Positions 39,924 through 49,006 of a DNA stretch of 64,000 nucleotides are shown piece by piece. The notes beneath the pieces were generated by a model. It was not told the DNA's origin. It did not search any database and saw only the letters and a program-made list of their open reading frames with translations. The DNA is taken from contig CADADA010000013.1 in the NCBI GenBank assembly GCA_902786515.1, positions 1-64,000 on the forward strand, read 5' to 3'. The translations under genes and the position numbers were made by a program. The stretch is from an uncultured Lachnospiraceae bacterium. GTDB lineage: Bacteria; Bacillota; Clostridia; Lachnospirales; Lachnospiraceae. How positions within the stretch are numbered: the stretch's first letter is position 1; the number at the start of each line of letters is the position of its first letter.

Positions 39924-42209
39924 CTAATGCCAGAATAATATCATCGACTCTGCTGTCTGATACAACAATGGATATTTTTCATGAATAGTCCCATCCGTAT
40001 TTCCGATTAACATTAATGTTATCATAGCCACTGAACACAGACTTGCTACCCACTGTACTCTGTATCTCAGCTCGTACTGCGGATTTGCTGTTGATAGCAT
40101 AATCAATGCAGTGCAGATACAAAGTACCGGTGCTACATCAAAAATGTACTGTGCCCCGCTTCCCGCAAGGCAGAAATCCATCCAGCTTACAATTATAACG
40201 ACAACAACCCCCGTGATAAGTACTGCCTTTTTTTGAAGGGCAGTTACTTTCTTATGTGGTGTAAGTACACAGTCACCCCTTAAAGCCGTTCTAAAAAGAA
40301 CTGCTCCCAATGCTAATACCGGTATCCACAAAATGCCCATGTTGTTATACGTAAATCTATATCTTTCATAATTCTCAAGTCCCTGCCATGAAAAACTGAC
40401 AAGTGGAAAATCGCCCTTTATCTGCGGAACCTGAAGTAAATAATGATAAATTCCGTCAGGAAGTGCATAAATTCTCAGATTATTAGCATTTACATTGCTC
40501 ACTGTGAGCTGGTACGCTGCACCAAAGTCTGTATATGAACCGAATCGTGCATTATTGTATATCAGCAGTAAGACCACTATAATAAAAAGAGGGGTTACAA
40601 AAACTGCCGCCTTTATCAACCTGTCCTTCAGCTTTTCTCTTTTGTTGAGAAGTACACCTAAAAACAGTGGAATCAGTACAGCCGCTGATATGGCAGTACT
40701 TGGTCTGGCTCCTGCACACAGACCAAGTGCAATTCCACTCACGAGGTATTCTGCCAGAGCTGCTTTCTTCTTTTCCGATTCGCACGCTTTAAATCCAAGC
40801 CACAGGGAAAGCATGAGAAAACAAATGGCACATACCAATGGAAGCACATATATTCCAACAAATTCATTTGCATAAAATACTCCGACTGCAGCAACGGATA
40901 CAGGCAGACTTACAGCCAGCATAACCATATTCGGTTTCCTTACAAGAAGATTGGTGCCAGCAATAACTGCAAGACATGTAAACAATGCTGCAAATACCGA
41001 AAAGAACATAATTGCCTGTCTAAGTGTCGGGAGTGTGTGTGTCAGTAAATAAAGCGGATAGTATAATGTCACAATCGGTGTAATCCCGAAATAACTGTAA
41101 TATTTTCCGTCTTTGTACGCGTGGTCCCACATATAATTAATTTTCTCTTCAGAACGCACCGAGTAGTCATAGATTTCTTCTTCACTCAGATTTTCTAATT
41201 CATCATCAATGTCAATATCAAGACTTACCTTTCCGTGTCTGAATGCATCAAATGTCTTTATAAATATATCTTCACCCGAATAGTCTCCATTCTCATTATA
41301 TATAATTCGCGGCTCCTGCTTTGCAAGTACTAATGGAGAGCAGGTACATACTACAGTAATTGCAATTAACACCAATCTGTGTGAGAGTTTACTGCGGTCA
41401 TATGTAACCCTGTGCCATCCAAAACTCCTGACTGCCATAATGCATCCTGAAACTAAAAGAAGAATCAGATAACGCACGGTCATAAAACGAAATGGCTGTG
41501 CAGAGGACACGGTTATCTCCGAAATCATGTCCGTGTCTGAAATATTGCTAAATTCAAGCTTAACCCCATACAACGTCTTATACGGATCAATATTAAGTGT
41601 AAAAGCCTCACCGTTTCCTGCTACTTTGCGCTTATCAGCCTTTTTCCACTCTCTTGAAAAATTATCATCTTTTATATAAGCCGCAACCTCAATCATACGG
41701 CTTATATCCTCTTTTTCCATACAAATGCCTATTGCACGTGTTTTTTTATCCGGAACACATTCAATTACCGCTGTCTCCCCATCTAATTCGATAACTCCTT
41801 CCTCATCGGAAAGCTCTGCATTTTCGGTAGCAGTAATATCCTCTATACTGTCGATGAATGGGTGTGATGTCAATGCTTTTGCGTTAAATACAATACATTC
41901 AGCTATCAACAGTATCCATGCCATTATACTTAATTTTTTGATAAATTGTTTTACATTTTCGTTTTTCAAAAAAGTCTGCGCGAGAATTGCTGTGCCACTT
42001 AATATCACCACAGGCAACACAACAATAAAACTGATTTCCCCCTGATTAACCGTACAGTTTTTTACAATAATCCCCAACGATATCAATACAAACAGCTCTG
42101 CAGCAAAAGGCAGAGCTATATTGATAGTTTTTTCTTTTTTCCGTACTATAATACCGGTAATAACAGTTGTCAATGCAATTAGTAAAATGTAAATTAAATA
42201 CGTCTTCAC
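39924..42209 (-). CDS. Large polytopic membrane protein, GT-C-like
   Basis: The 761-residue protein has four N-terminal helices, an extracytoplasmic beta-rich domain (about 120-240), and then ten or so helices. The loop DHAYKDGKYYSYFGITPIV after a helix, with Tyr, Asp and His near the membrane, and the overall plan look like GT-C glycosyltransferases or DUF2142-like proteins. I do not recognise a named family. It lies 18 bp downstream of an FAD oxidoreductase related to UDP-galactopyranose mutase, which supports a role in glycan synthesis. Confidence 0.65.
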   Translation of the reverse strand: MKTYLIYILLIALTTVITGIIVRKKEKTINIALPFAAELFVLISLGIIVKNCTVNQGEISFIVVLPVVILSGTAILAQTFLKNENVKQFIKKLSIMAWILLIAECIVFNAKALTSHPFIDSIEDITATENAELSDEEGVIELDGETAVIECVPDKKTRAIGICMEKEDISRMIEVAAYIKDDNFSREWKKADKRKVAGNGEAFTLNIDPYKTLYGVKLEFSNISDTDMISEITVSSAQPFRFMTVRYLILLLVSGCIMAVRSFGWHRVTYDRSKLSHRLVLIAITVVCTCSPLVLAKQEPRIIYNENGDYSGEDIFIKTFDAFRHGKVSLDIDIDDELENLSEEEIYDYSVRSEEKINYMWDHAYKDGKYYSYFGITPIVTLYYPLYLLTHTLPTLRQAIMFFSVFAALFTCLAVIAGTNLLVRKPNMVMLAVSLPVSVAAVGVFYANEFVGIYVLPLVCAICFLMLSLWLGFKACESEKKKAALAEYLVSGIALGLCAGARPSTAISAAVLIPLFLGVLLNKREKLKDRLIKAAVFVTPLFIIVVLLLIYNNARFGSYTDFGAAYQLTVSNVNANNLRIYALPDGIYHYLLQVPQIKGDFPLVSFSWQGLENYERYRFTYNNMGILWIPVLALGAVLFRTALRGDCVLTPHKKVTALQKKAVLITGVVVVIIVSWMDFCLAGSGAQYIFDVAPVLCICTALIMLSTANPQYELRYRVQWVASLCSVAMITLMLIGNTDGTIHEKYPLLYQTAESMILFWH

Positions 42210-42227
42210 GTCAGGTGCACTCCCTTC

Positions 42228-43778
42228 TTACTTTGACTCGTGGTATTCTTTTTCTGTATTGACATCCCATATACTTTTCCTGCTGATATTTCCTGTCCTG
42301 ATTGCCGATACGGCATGCATTGCAGTCAGCATCGAGTGGTCCATATTGTTGTAACGGTGCTGACCGTTTCTTCCTACACAGAAAAGATTGTCATACTTAT
42401 TTAAAAAATCCACAACCTTATCAAAATCCTTATATGTATCAAAATAAGCCGGGTATGCTTTCTTTACCTTTTCACGGTGTGCATCCAGACATACACCCTT
42501 CTTTATTATTCCCATTTTACGCAACTCTTTTACCGCAAATTTGATGCATTCTTCATCTGTCATGTTCCAGAAATCATCACCTTCATCGCAAAAATATTCG
42601 AGTCCGATCCAGACTGTATCTTCAGGCTTTTTCACCATATACGGCGACCAGTTATTAAAAATCTGGATTCTTCCCAGCTTTACTCCCTTATCCTGTACAT
42701 AAATCCAGCAATCGGGAACTATATTTGCCAGTGTGCGCTTATTTGTCTGATTCTTAAGTTCAAGTTTTTTTACGAGAAGCCCGATGGTAACAAAGTCACG
42801 GTAAGGAAGCCCTTCTGCTATCTGTCTTACATCACTGTCCGCATTATCCATTCCAACAACCAGATCCTTTACAGCCATAGATGAAATAAATATGTCACCT
42901 TTTATTTCTTTTTCTCCATCAGGCGTATCGCAGATGACCGATGTTACTCTGCCATTCTCCGTATTTATTTTCTTTACGGTGTGTTGAAATAAAATCTCTC
43001 CGCCATTTTCACGTACCTTTGAACCCACCAGTTCCCACAACTGGCCAGGACCATATTTAGGATACCAGAACTGCTCTATCAGAGATGTTTCAGCATTTGC
43101 ATTGTTCTTCACTCCAAAAAATCTTATAACCATATCTTTTATAATAGCCTTTATTGAAAGACCTTTTACTCGCTGGCTGCCCCAGTCCGCTGAAATTTCT
43201 CTCGGGTGACGCCCCCAGAGCTTCTCTGTATATCCTTCAAAAAACATGGAATATAACACTCTGCCAAAACGGTTGATATAAAAATTCTCAAGATTATCTT
43301 CCGGAAGACGGCTCACTGTTGACTTAAGATAACTCATTCCGGCTCTCACTGTGGTACCCGGTCCCATGTTTTTAATTGTGTTAAAATTCATGCTGACAGG
43401 ATAGTCAAAGAAACTCTTTTTGTAGTAGATACGCGAAACTCTGTCACGTACCAGCATCACATTATCCTCTTTCTGAGGATCCGGACCATTCTTACTTAGT
43501 GGTTTTTCTCTTCCCAGCACTTTATCATCATAAGCCGGCTTTCCCTGTACTGCCATAAGGTCACTCCACCATTTCATAATGGTATCATCTTTTGAAAAGA
43601 AACGATGACCGCCTATGTCCATCCGGTTACCGTGATAACGAACAGTGCGTGATATACCGCCCAGAGTTTCACTCTCTTCTAACACTGTAACCTTGTATTC
43701 GCTGTCTCCATCTTTAAGTAGTTCATATGCAGCAGTCAGTCCTGCGGGACCTCCACCGATTATAATAACATTCTTCAT
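42228..43778 (-). CDS. FAD-dependent oxidoreductase, UDP-galactopyranose-mutase/amine-oxidase-like
   Basis: The 516-residue protein begins with the FAD-binding [16 protein letters not shown] and has the [10 protein letters not shown] block and an acidic-rich middle, as in the NAD(P)-binding Rossmann-like UDP-galactopyranose mutase/protoporphyrinogen-oxidase superfamily. [21 protein letters not shown] and [17 protein letters not shown] are conserved-looking active-site segments. I infer a sugar mutase or desaturase-like redox step on a glycan precursor rather than heme synthesis, from the membrane glycosyltransferase-like neighbour. Confidence 0.75.
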   Translation of the reverse strand: MKNVIIIGGGPAGLTAAYELLKDGDSEYKVTVLEESETLGGISRTVRYHGNRMDIGGHRFFSKDDTIMKWWSDLMAVQGKPAYDDKVLGREKPLSKNGPDPQKEDNVMLVRDRVSRIYYKKSFFDYPVSMNFNTIKNMGPGTTVRAGMSYLKSTVSRLPEDNLENFYINRFGRVLYSMFFEGYTEKLWGRHPREISADWGSQRVKGLSIKAIIKDMVIRFFGVKNNANAETSLIEQFWYPKYGPGQLWELVGSKVRENGGEILFQHTVKKINTENGRVTSVICDTPDGEKEIKGDIFISSMAVKDLVVGMDNADSDVRQIAEGLPYRDFVTIGLLVKKLELKNQTNKRTLANIVPDCWIYVQDKGVKLGRIQIFNNWSPYMVKKPEDTVWIGLEYFCDEGDDFWNMTDEECIKFAVKELRKMGIIKKGVCLDAHREKVKKAYPAYFDTYKDFDKVVDFLNKYDNLFCVGRNGQHRYNNMDHSMLTAMHAVSAIRTGNISRKSIWDVNTEKEYHESK

Positions 43779-43780
43779 TT

Positions 43781-44188
43781 TTAAATTCCTCTCATCTTTA
43801 CTAAAAGCACATTATATCCTTCATTTTCATTCTCAATGTGCATAACTGCTTTCTCCATGGGACAAATATCATTTCCCTGCCTGTTTATAATTTTCTCCGT
43901 CAAGGTATCATAACTACATGAAATACCGTGATTTTCAAGATATTCTTTTGCCCCGTCAGACATTACCTTACCGTAAACATTTACAACACCGGCTTTTACA
44001 AACAACATCGCAGCCGCTCTTCCTACTATCCGGTCCGCTGCTGAAAAGCCCGTAAGTTCCGTTCCCTGTGAAATAAGCTTCATCATTGGAACAATCCCAC
44101 GCTCATCATAAGTGTTTACAATATCACCTTTACAAAGGCACAGTGAGTGTCCGTCAAGATTGCAAATGGCATTTTCTAAATCAGTCAT
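43781..44188 (-). CDS. DUF1893 protein
   Basis: The 135-residue cytoplasmic protein has the DUF1893 core ([21 protein letters not shown]... [13 protein letters not shown]) and a Cys near its middle; the fold is predicted to be cytidine-deaminase-like. Function unknown. The ATG at 44188 has GGAG seven bases upstream and overlaps the ECF gene by 8 bp, so the two are coupled. That coupling suggests a role tied to the ECF substrate. Confidence 0.8.
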   Translation of the reverse strand: MTDLENAICNLDGHSLCLCKGDIVNTYDERGIVPMMKLISQGTELTGFSAADRIVGRAAAMLFVKAGVVNVYGKVMSDGAKEYLENHGISCSYDTLTEKIINRQGNDICPMEKAVMHIENENEGYNVLLVKMRGI

Positions 44189-44765
44189 GAACATTCTCCT
44201 TTAAAAAAATACCTCTTAATAAAATAGCAAATAACGGTACCAGTGCAAGCTGGAGAATTATCCCCGGCATACCTGCCTGTATCTGCGACCATACCATTGC
44301 CGGTGCTAATTGTATGTGCTCCCTGAAGATAAAAACTATTCCCAAAAATGTAAGACGACCGGCAAGCTGTGCTGTAATAACTGCTGCAAATGCCCACAAT
44401 GCATTCTTAATAATCTTTTCTGAGAAAGCACCTGAAACAGCAGCAAATACTGCCAATTCAAACATCATAAAAGGAAGTCTCTCCTCATTCGGCATCGCTT
44501 CTCCCATAGAAGACGTTACTATAAAACTTACAAGTGGTGACATCATTCCCACGAAAAATGCCCATCTTGTTCCCAGCAGACAGCCTCCGATTAATACCGG
44601 TAAATACATCGGAAGCCACTTTACGCCTCCCGGCTGTCCGAGTATAACATGCACAAGCTGTGGCAATATTACCGCAAGTGCTATGAGAAATGCCGATACA
44701 GCCATTTTACATGCTACTTTTCCTTTTACAGATGTCCCATTAAGACTAATTATACTATCTAACAT
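44181..44765 (-). CDS. ECF transporter S component
   Basis: The 194-residue protein has about six helices and the small-membrane-protein look of ECF substrate-binding components (ALAVILPQLVHVILG... MYLPVLIGGCLLG). It would capture a vitamin-like solute and work with a shared EcfA/A'/T module, which is not in this window (group II type). The substrate cannot be assigned. It lies 18 bp downstream of the aldo/keto reductase gene. Confidence 0.8.
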   Translation of the reverse strand: MLDSIISLNGTSVKGKVACKMAVSAFLIALAVILPQLVHVILGQPGGVKWLPMYLPVLIGGCLLGTRWAFFVGMMSPLVSFIVTSSMGEAMPNEERLPFMMFELAVFAAVSGAFSEKIIKNALWAFAAVITAQLAGRLTFLGIVFIFREHIQLAPAMVWSQIQAGMPGIILQLALVPLFAILLRGIFLKENVHD

Positions 44766-44783
44766 AAAATCACATTCCTTTCG

Positions 44784-45911
44784 TTATTCAAATGTTTTTG
44801 CAACATCACCCAGCAGTTTTCTAATCTCAAGATGCTGAGGACAGACTTTTTCACATTTCCCACATTTGATACACTCTGAAGCTTTGCCATGTCCATTTCC
44901 GGTAAGAATACTATTATAATAATAGGCTGTATTCCAATTATGAAATGCTTCATGGGCATTAAGCGATGCAAAAAGCTCAGGTATCAATATGTCTTTCGGG
45001 CAATGATTTTCCTCTATACAATATTTACATGATGTACATGGAATCAGATTCTGCTTTTTAAATATCGTGCAAACTTCCATAATTGCACTCATTTCACGAT
45101 CCGTAAGTGGTTTGAAATCTTTCATCGCACTTAAGTTATCTTCCATCTGCTCCATATTACTCATTCCAGACAAAACCATCATCATACTGTCAAAACTTGC
45201 AGCGTAACGGATTGCATAACTTGCATTACTTCCGCCTCCGAGTTCACGCAGGATTTTGTCAGCATTTTCAGGAAGATTCACAAGGCTGCCACCCTTTACC
45301 GGTTCCATAACAATGACCGGCTTTCCATGCTTTTCGCATACCTCGTAAACTTTACGTGACTCGATGGATGCGTCTTCATAATCAACATAATTGAACTGAA
45401 TCTGGACTGCTTCCACCTCAGGGTGTTCATTCAGAATTGTGTCGAGCACCTCAGCCTTATCATGAAACGACAGTCCAAAATGCTTTATCAGTCCTTCTTC
45501 TTTTAACTTATACGCCGTCTCATACGCCTTACACCTTTTAAACTTCTGATAGTTGCCTTTATCCTGCGCATGCATCAGATAAAAGTCAAAATATTCAACT
45601 CCGCACCATGAAAGCTGGTTCTCAAAAAACGGTCTGATATCCGACTGTGAGTTGAAATAAGGTTCCGTCAGCTTGTTAGTCAAAAGAAACTGACTCCTGT
45701 CATACCTCTTTGTCACGCATTCCCTTATGGCTGTCTCAGACTTTCCACCAATATAACCATGTGCCGTATCAAAATAATTAAACCCTGCATCAACAAACGC
45801 ATCTGCCATCTTTATGAATTCATCATAATCAACCTCACCGTTTTTCAACGGCAGACGCATACACCCAAATCCAAAATTACCCTTAATCTCCGGAAAAAAA
45901 TTATTCTGCAT
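44784..45911 (-). CDS. Aldo/keto reductase with C-terminal 4Fe-4S ferredoxin domain
   Basis: The 375-residue protein has an AKR barrel (GFGCMRLP, FDTAHGY with catalytic Asp and Tyr, LMHAQDKG) followed by a ferredoxin-like tail with two cysteine clusters (CTSCKYCIEENHC and CIKCGKCEKVC), the layout of anaerobe AKR-ferredoxin proteins. AGGAGG five bases upstream sets the ATG at 45911. It is the first gene of the 45911-37468 set. The physiological substrate is unknown. Confidence 0.9.
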   Translation of the reverse strand: MQNNFFPEIKGNFGFGCMRLPLKNGEVDYDEFIKMADAFVDAGFNYFDTAHGYIGGKSETAIRECVTKRYDRSQFLLTNKLTEPYFNSQSDIRPFFENQLSWCGVEYFDFYLMHAQDKGNYQKFKRCKAYETAYKLKEEGLIKHFGLSFHDKAEVLDTILNEHPEVEAVQIQFNYVDYEDASIESRKVYEVCEKHGKPVIVMEPVKGGSLVNLPENADKILRELGGGSNASYAIRYAASFDSMMMVLSGMSNMEQMEDNLSAMKDFKPLTDREMSAIMEVCTIFKKQNLIPCTSCKYCIEENHCPKDILIPELFASLNAHEAFHNWNTAYYYNSILTGNGHGKASECIKCGKCEKVCPQHLEIRKLLGDVAKTFE

Positions 45912-45939
45912 AAAAACCTCCTTCATAAAAATATTATAT

Positions 45940-45990
45940 GTAGCTGTTCAGAACCAGCCTCCAAAATGTTTGGCTCTGAACAGTTACTAT
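45940..45990. repeat. Palindromic repeat in the leader of the aldo/keto reductase gene
   Basis: GTAGCTGTTCAGA (45940-45952) pairs with TCTGAACAGTTAC (45975-45987), the stem continuing inward through CCA/TGG after one mismatch. The half-sequence GTAGCTGTTCAGA recurs at 60730-60742 without its partner, so this is probably a dispersed palindromic repeat. A TATAAT box and the palindrome CTTTCATGAAAG lie just upstream (about 45991-46012). Confidence 0.65.
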
Positions 45991-46033
45991 TATACTATAC
46001 TTTCATGAAAGAATCATTTAAAAAATATGCCGG

Positions 46034-46849
46034 CTATAATTTTTTTGCGATAGTCTCCCCCATTCTGACAGGGAGTTCTTCCCCGCTTATCATACTATTT
46101 TTTACACTGCTATTAAGTTGAATCTTTCCCTTTTTTACGAGAACAATAATCGTAGAGCCTCCATATTCAAAATGTCCCTTTTCCTCTCCTCTTACAACCA
46201 TGCAGGAATTCTTTTCCTCATTCACTATCCTGCCTACGAGCATCGCACCAACTTCCATCTGCACACATCTTCCAAAATTATCCGTGTCTATCACGGCGTA
46301 CTCCCTGCTATTTTGAACAAACACAGGATATTCTGCAAGTGCAACCGGTCGTACGGTATGATAAAATCCTTTAATAACTCGATTTTTATACTTAAATCCT
46401 GAGTCAATATAGCTGTAACGGTGATAATGATTCACGCACAATCTGAAAACCATGCAATATCCGCCATCAAAACTTTTTGCAAGCTTTTTATCATGCAGTA
46501 ATTCTTCTATGGTAAAAACACTTTGTTTTACCGGAATTACCATTCCATCTTTTATCCTGTTTACCTTAAGCAATCCGTCACATGGTGAAATAAAATCCTC
46601 CGATATCCTGCTAATCGGACGCAATCTTTCATAAATTTTCCTACAGAAGAAATCATTAAAACTGCTTATACCTTCCAATCTGTAATCAGCCGTGTTAATA
46701 CCGTTCTTTCTCACAAAGTAAGGTATCAATATTTTTGAAATCCCGGAATCAAGAAAAGCCCCTGACAAAGCAGACACAGGTCTGCTTATAAGGGGACGTA
46801 ACACTATTCTTCCAATTTTTGTTTTGTATAAAAATTCTAAACTATCCAT
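46034..46849 (-). CDS. psd: Phosphatidylserine decarboxylase
   Basis: The 271-residue proenzyme converts phosphatidylserine to phosphatidylethanolamine. The self-cleavage site is GGST in FEYGGSTIIV near residue 230, where Ser becomes the pyruvoyl group; FRLCVNHYHRYSY is the conserved His-containing core. It follows pssA without a gap, so the two encode the consecutive steps of PE synthesis. The N-terminal segment has no membrane helix. Confidence 0.93.
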   Translation of the reverse strand: MDSLEFLYKTKIGRIVLRPLISRPVSALSGAFLDSGISKILIPYFVRKNGINTADYRLEGISSFNDFFCRKIYERLRPISRISEDFISPCDGLLKVNRIKDGMVIPVKQSVFTIEELLHDKKLAKSFDGGYCMVFRLCVNHYHRYSYIDSGFKYKNRVIKGFYHTVRPVALAEYPVFVQNSREYAVIDTDNFGRCVQMEVGAMLVGRIVNEEKNSCMVVRGEEKGHFEYGGSTIIVLVKKGKIQLNSSVKNSMISGEELPVRMGETIAKKL

Positions 46850-47542
46850 CTAACCACACGTAAATATAAAAATCGTTGCCATCATTTCCATTAATCCGAT
46901 AATTATCAATAGAATTAATCCTTTTTTTCCAAATTTTGGAATCTTAAAATCCCCGACAAACAATATTGCTATCAAAAACATCAGGCAAAAATACATGACT
47001 GTCAAATCTGCTTTTACAAAATAATTAATAATCAAAGCGAGAGGAAAGACCAGTGAGGCAGTCGTTACCGGAAGCCCGTAGAAGAACTGTCCTCCATAAG
47101 CTTCTGCCTCCTCATTCCTTTTCTCTACCGTAACATTAAAATATGCAAGTCTGATTAATGCCATAAGGATATAAAATACAGCTATCGATATCATCAATAC
47201 TATAGCCCAGAAATTCTCGTAATTGTCTCTATGTCTGAAAACTTCCGTAAATCTTCCGCTGACCCTCAACTGGGCAATACCTATTGTAGCAGGAAGCACT
47301 CCAAAACAAATCAAATCCGAAAAAGAATCAATCTGTACACCAAAATTCTTCTCTAATTCAGTTCTGTTCTTTTTGGTTCTTGCTACCGTCCCGTCAAGTC
47401 CATCCAGCAAACCCGATATCATAAGAAACAATATACCGAAATAAGGATGCCCTATTCCTGTCATGGTAATAATCATTCCCACTGTTCCCGATATCATGGA
47501 CAAATATGTAAGTATGACCGTATAATCATATACTCCTATCAT
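46850..47542 (-). CDS. pssA: CDP-alcohol phosphatidyltransferase, probably phosphatidylserine synthase
   Basis: The 230-residue protein has six or seven helices with the CDP-alcohol motif DGLDGTVAR... GVQIDSFSD. The spacing between AR and G is 12 residues, where the canonical motif has 8; all acidic residues are kept. Coupling to psd (adjacent) makes serine the likely acceptor. The ATG at 47542 has GGAGAAGAA upstream and overlaps the preceding gene by 17 bp. Confidence 0.88.
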   Translation of the reverse strand: MIGVYDYTVILTYLSMISGTVGMIITMTGIGHPYFGILFLMISGLLDGLDGTVARTKKNRTELEKNFGVQIDSFSDLICFGVLPATIGIAQLRVSGRFTEVFRHRDNYENFWAIVLMISIAVFYILMALIRLAYFNVTVEKRNEEAEAYGGQFFYGLPVTTASLVFPLALIINYFVKADLTVMYFCLMFLIAILFVGDFKIPKFGKKGLILLIIIGLMEMMATIFIFTCG

Positions 47543-48587
47543 TTCTTCTCCTTCCGAGTAAAAAGCCAATCAATGTAAATATTCCACTTACTGATACACA
47601 TATATAGAACGTCATGCTTCTGCTTAGCATTTCCAGATGGAAAGCCATCTCACGCCCTACTATTTCTGAAAAGCCGTCAACCATAAGGTAATCTGCTACT
47701 CCCATGGCTCCCGGCACAGGTACAAAATTAAATCCAACCGTCACGAGACACTGTCTCTGAAACACCATAATAGATTTTTCCACATCGCCCCGCACCGAAA
47801 TATATAAAATCGCCGGGACAATAAGCTGGCAAAACCTTTGAAACAAATTCCATAAAAGTGCATATAATAAAACCATAGGTTTTCTCACAACAATCTTCGA
47901 ACATTGTCTGTAATCCATCTTTGCTTTTCTAAGCCTGGCAATCATTGAATCCGGTCTGCGTATCAAACCTTTTCCGTAAAAAAACATCAACACTCTAAAC
48001 GCAAACAGAAACATCTTCTCTCCTTTTCTGAGAATAAGCAAAAAAAACGCAGACAATCCACACAAAACCGCAAAACCGCCACATATGAGAATTCTAGATA
48101 ATAATTTAAATTCGAAAAAAGCGGCAGGATGAATAAATATCGCAATAATTCCCAATATAACAATCGATAACGCATAAAACATAAGATTCAGAATTAATGT
48201 CGCCGTCACCACACCTGCAGGTATCCCGTCACGCATCATAAAATAAGCACTTGCGGGCTGACCACCTGTAGCCGACGGGGTAACCGCTGAAAAAAATATA
48301 TCAGATGTGCTGTACAACAGCCCATTCTTAAATCCGGTTCTGTATCCGGCACCTTTTAATATACTGACTATAGCTCCGCCTTCACCTATAATAAACATTG
48401 ACGCACTCAATATCGCAAATACAAACCATGATTTATCCGCTTTCATTGCAGTGTCTGCAATATCTGACAGCGATACACCTTCGCTCTGCTTAATTACCAT
48501 CCTTATCGTAAAGCATGCCAAAAACAGTGAAAACAGCACCCAACATACTTTTTTCCATTTATCATTTATTTTTATATTACTTAACAC
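47526..48587 (-). CDS. Lysylphosphatidylglycerol-synthase-type membrane (flippase) domain protein
   Basis: The roughly 353-residue protein has about eight helices and the signature SAVTPSATGGQPASAYF, matching the membrane domain of MprF/LPG synthases and the stand-alone UPF0104/YbhN family. It lacks the aminoacyltransferase domain, so lipid movement rather than lysylation is the likely role. I chose GTG at 48587, six bases after GGGTGA; TTG at 48593 abuts that site. It is the first gene of a pssA-psd operon. Confidence 0.82.
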   Translation of the reverse strand: MLSNIKINDKWKKVCWVLFSLFLACFTIRMVIKQSEGVSLSDIADTAMKADKSWFVFAILSASMFIIGEGGAIVSILKGAGYRTGFKNGLLYSTSDIFFSAVTPSATGGQPASAYFMMRDGIPAGVVTATLILNLMFYALSIVILGIIAIFIHPAAFFEFKLLSRILICGGFAVLCGLSAFFLLILRKGEKMFLFAFRVLMFFYGKGLIRRPDSMIARLRKAKMDYRQCSKIVVRKPMVLLYALLWNLFQRFCQLIVPAILYISVRGDVEKSIMVFQRQCLVTVGFNFVPVPGAMGVADYLMVDGFSEIVGREMAFHLEMLSRSMTFYICVSVSGIFTLIGFLLGRRRNDRSI

Positions 48588-48600
48588 AATCAATCACCCA

Positions 48601-48636
48601 AAAAAATCGTACTAATATAATTTAGTACGATTTTTT
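48601..48636 (-). terminator. Intrinsic terminator after the HPt gene, overlapped by the next operon's promoter
   Basis: A 15-bp perfect stem (48601-48615 with 48622-48636, arms AAAAAATCGTACTAA) ends on the minus strand in TTTTTTT and lies directly against the GGGTGA ribosome binding site of the flippase-like gene. It terminates the EAL/HPt transcript. Confidence 0.9.
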
Positions 48637-48647
48637 AAGATTGTCAA
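48619..48647 (-). promoter_or_regulatory. Promoter of the phospholipid operon nested in a terminator
   Basis: TTGACA (48647-48642), 17 bases, TAAATT (48624-48619). The -10 box spans the terminator loop, and the predicted start (near 48612) lies in the second arm. Transcripts from here would lack the first arm and could not form the hairpin. Confidence 0.65.
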
Positions 48648-48659
48648 TATATTTATATG

Positions 48660-49004
48660 TTACTGACCGCACATATCTTTGAGCTTAGCCCATTTTATTT
48701 TTATTTCTTCAATGTATTTGCCATAATCTGCTTTTTCCTTACTGCGTAAAAGCTCTGTCATCTCTGATACAGGCTTATAGACAGGAGTAAGTGCCAGATT
48801 GCCCAGCACACCCTTAAATCCGTGTGCAGCTTCAAAAGCAGCTTCAAGATTTTCACTTCCAATGGCTTCTTCTAATTTCTCTATGGAAGAATCATCCAGT
48901 ATTTTATTTATCAGCATAAAATAAAACTGTTCGTTATCCATACAACGATGCATTCCTTCATCAACATCAGCTCCATACTCACGTAATGCTTCTATACTCA
49001 GCAT
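48660..49004 (-). CDS. Histidine phosphotransfer (HPt) protein
   Basis: The 114-residue all-helical protein has the HPt core AAHGFKGVLGNL with the phosphorylatable His61. It would shuttle phosphate between a hybrid kinase and a receiver. It is separated by two bases from the receiver/GGDEF/EAL gene, its likely partner. No kinase gene is in the window. Confidence 0.9.
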   Translation of the reverse strand: MLSIEALREYGADVDEGMHRCMDNEQFYFMLINKILDDSSIEKLEEAIGSENLEAAFEAAHGFKGVLGNLALTPVYKPVSEMTELLRSKEKADYGKYIEEIKIKWAKLKDMCGQ

Positions 49005-49006
49005 AA

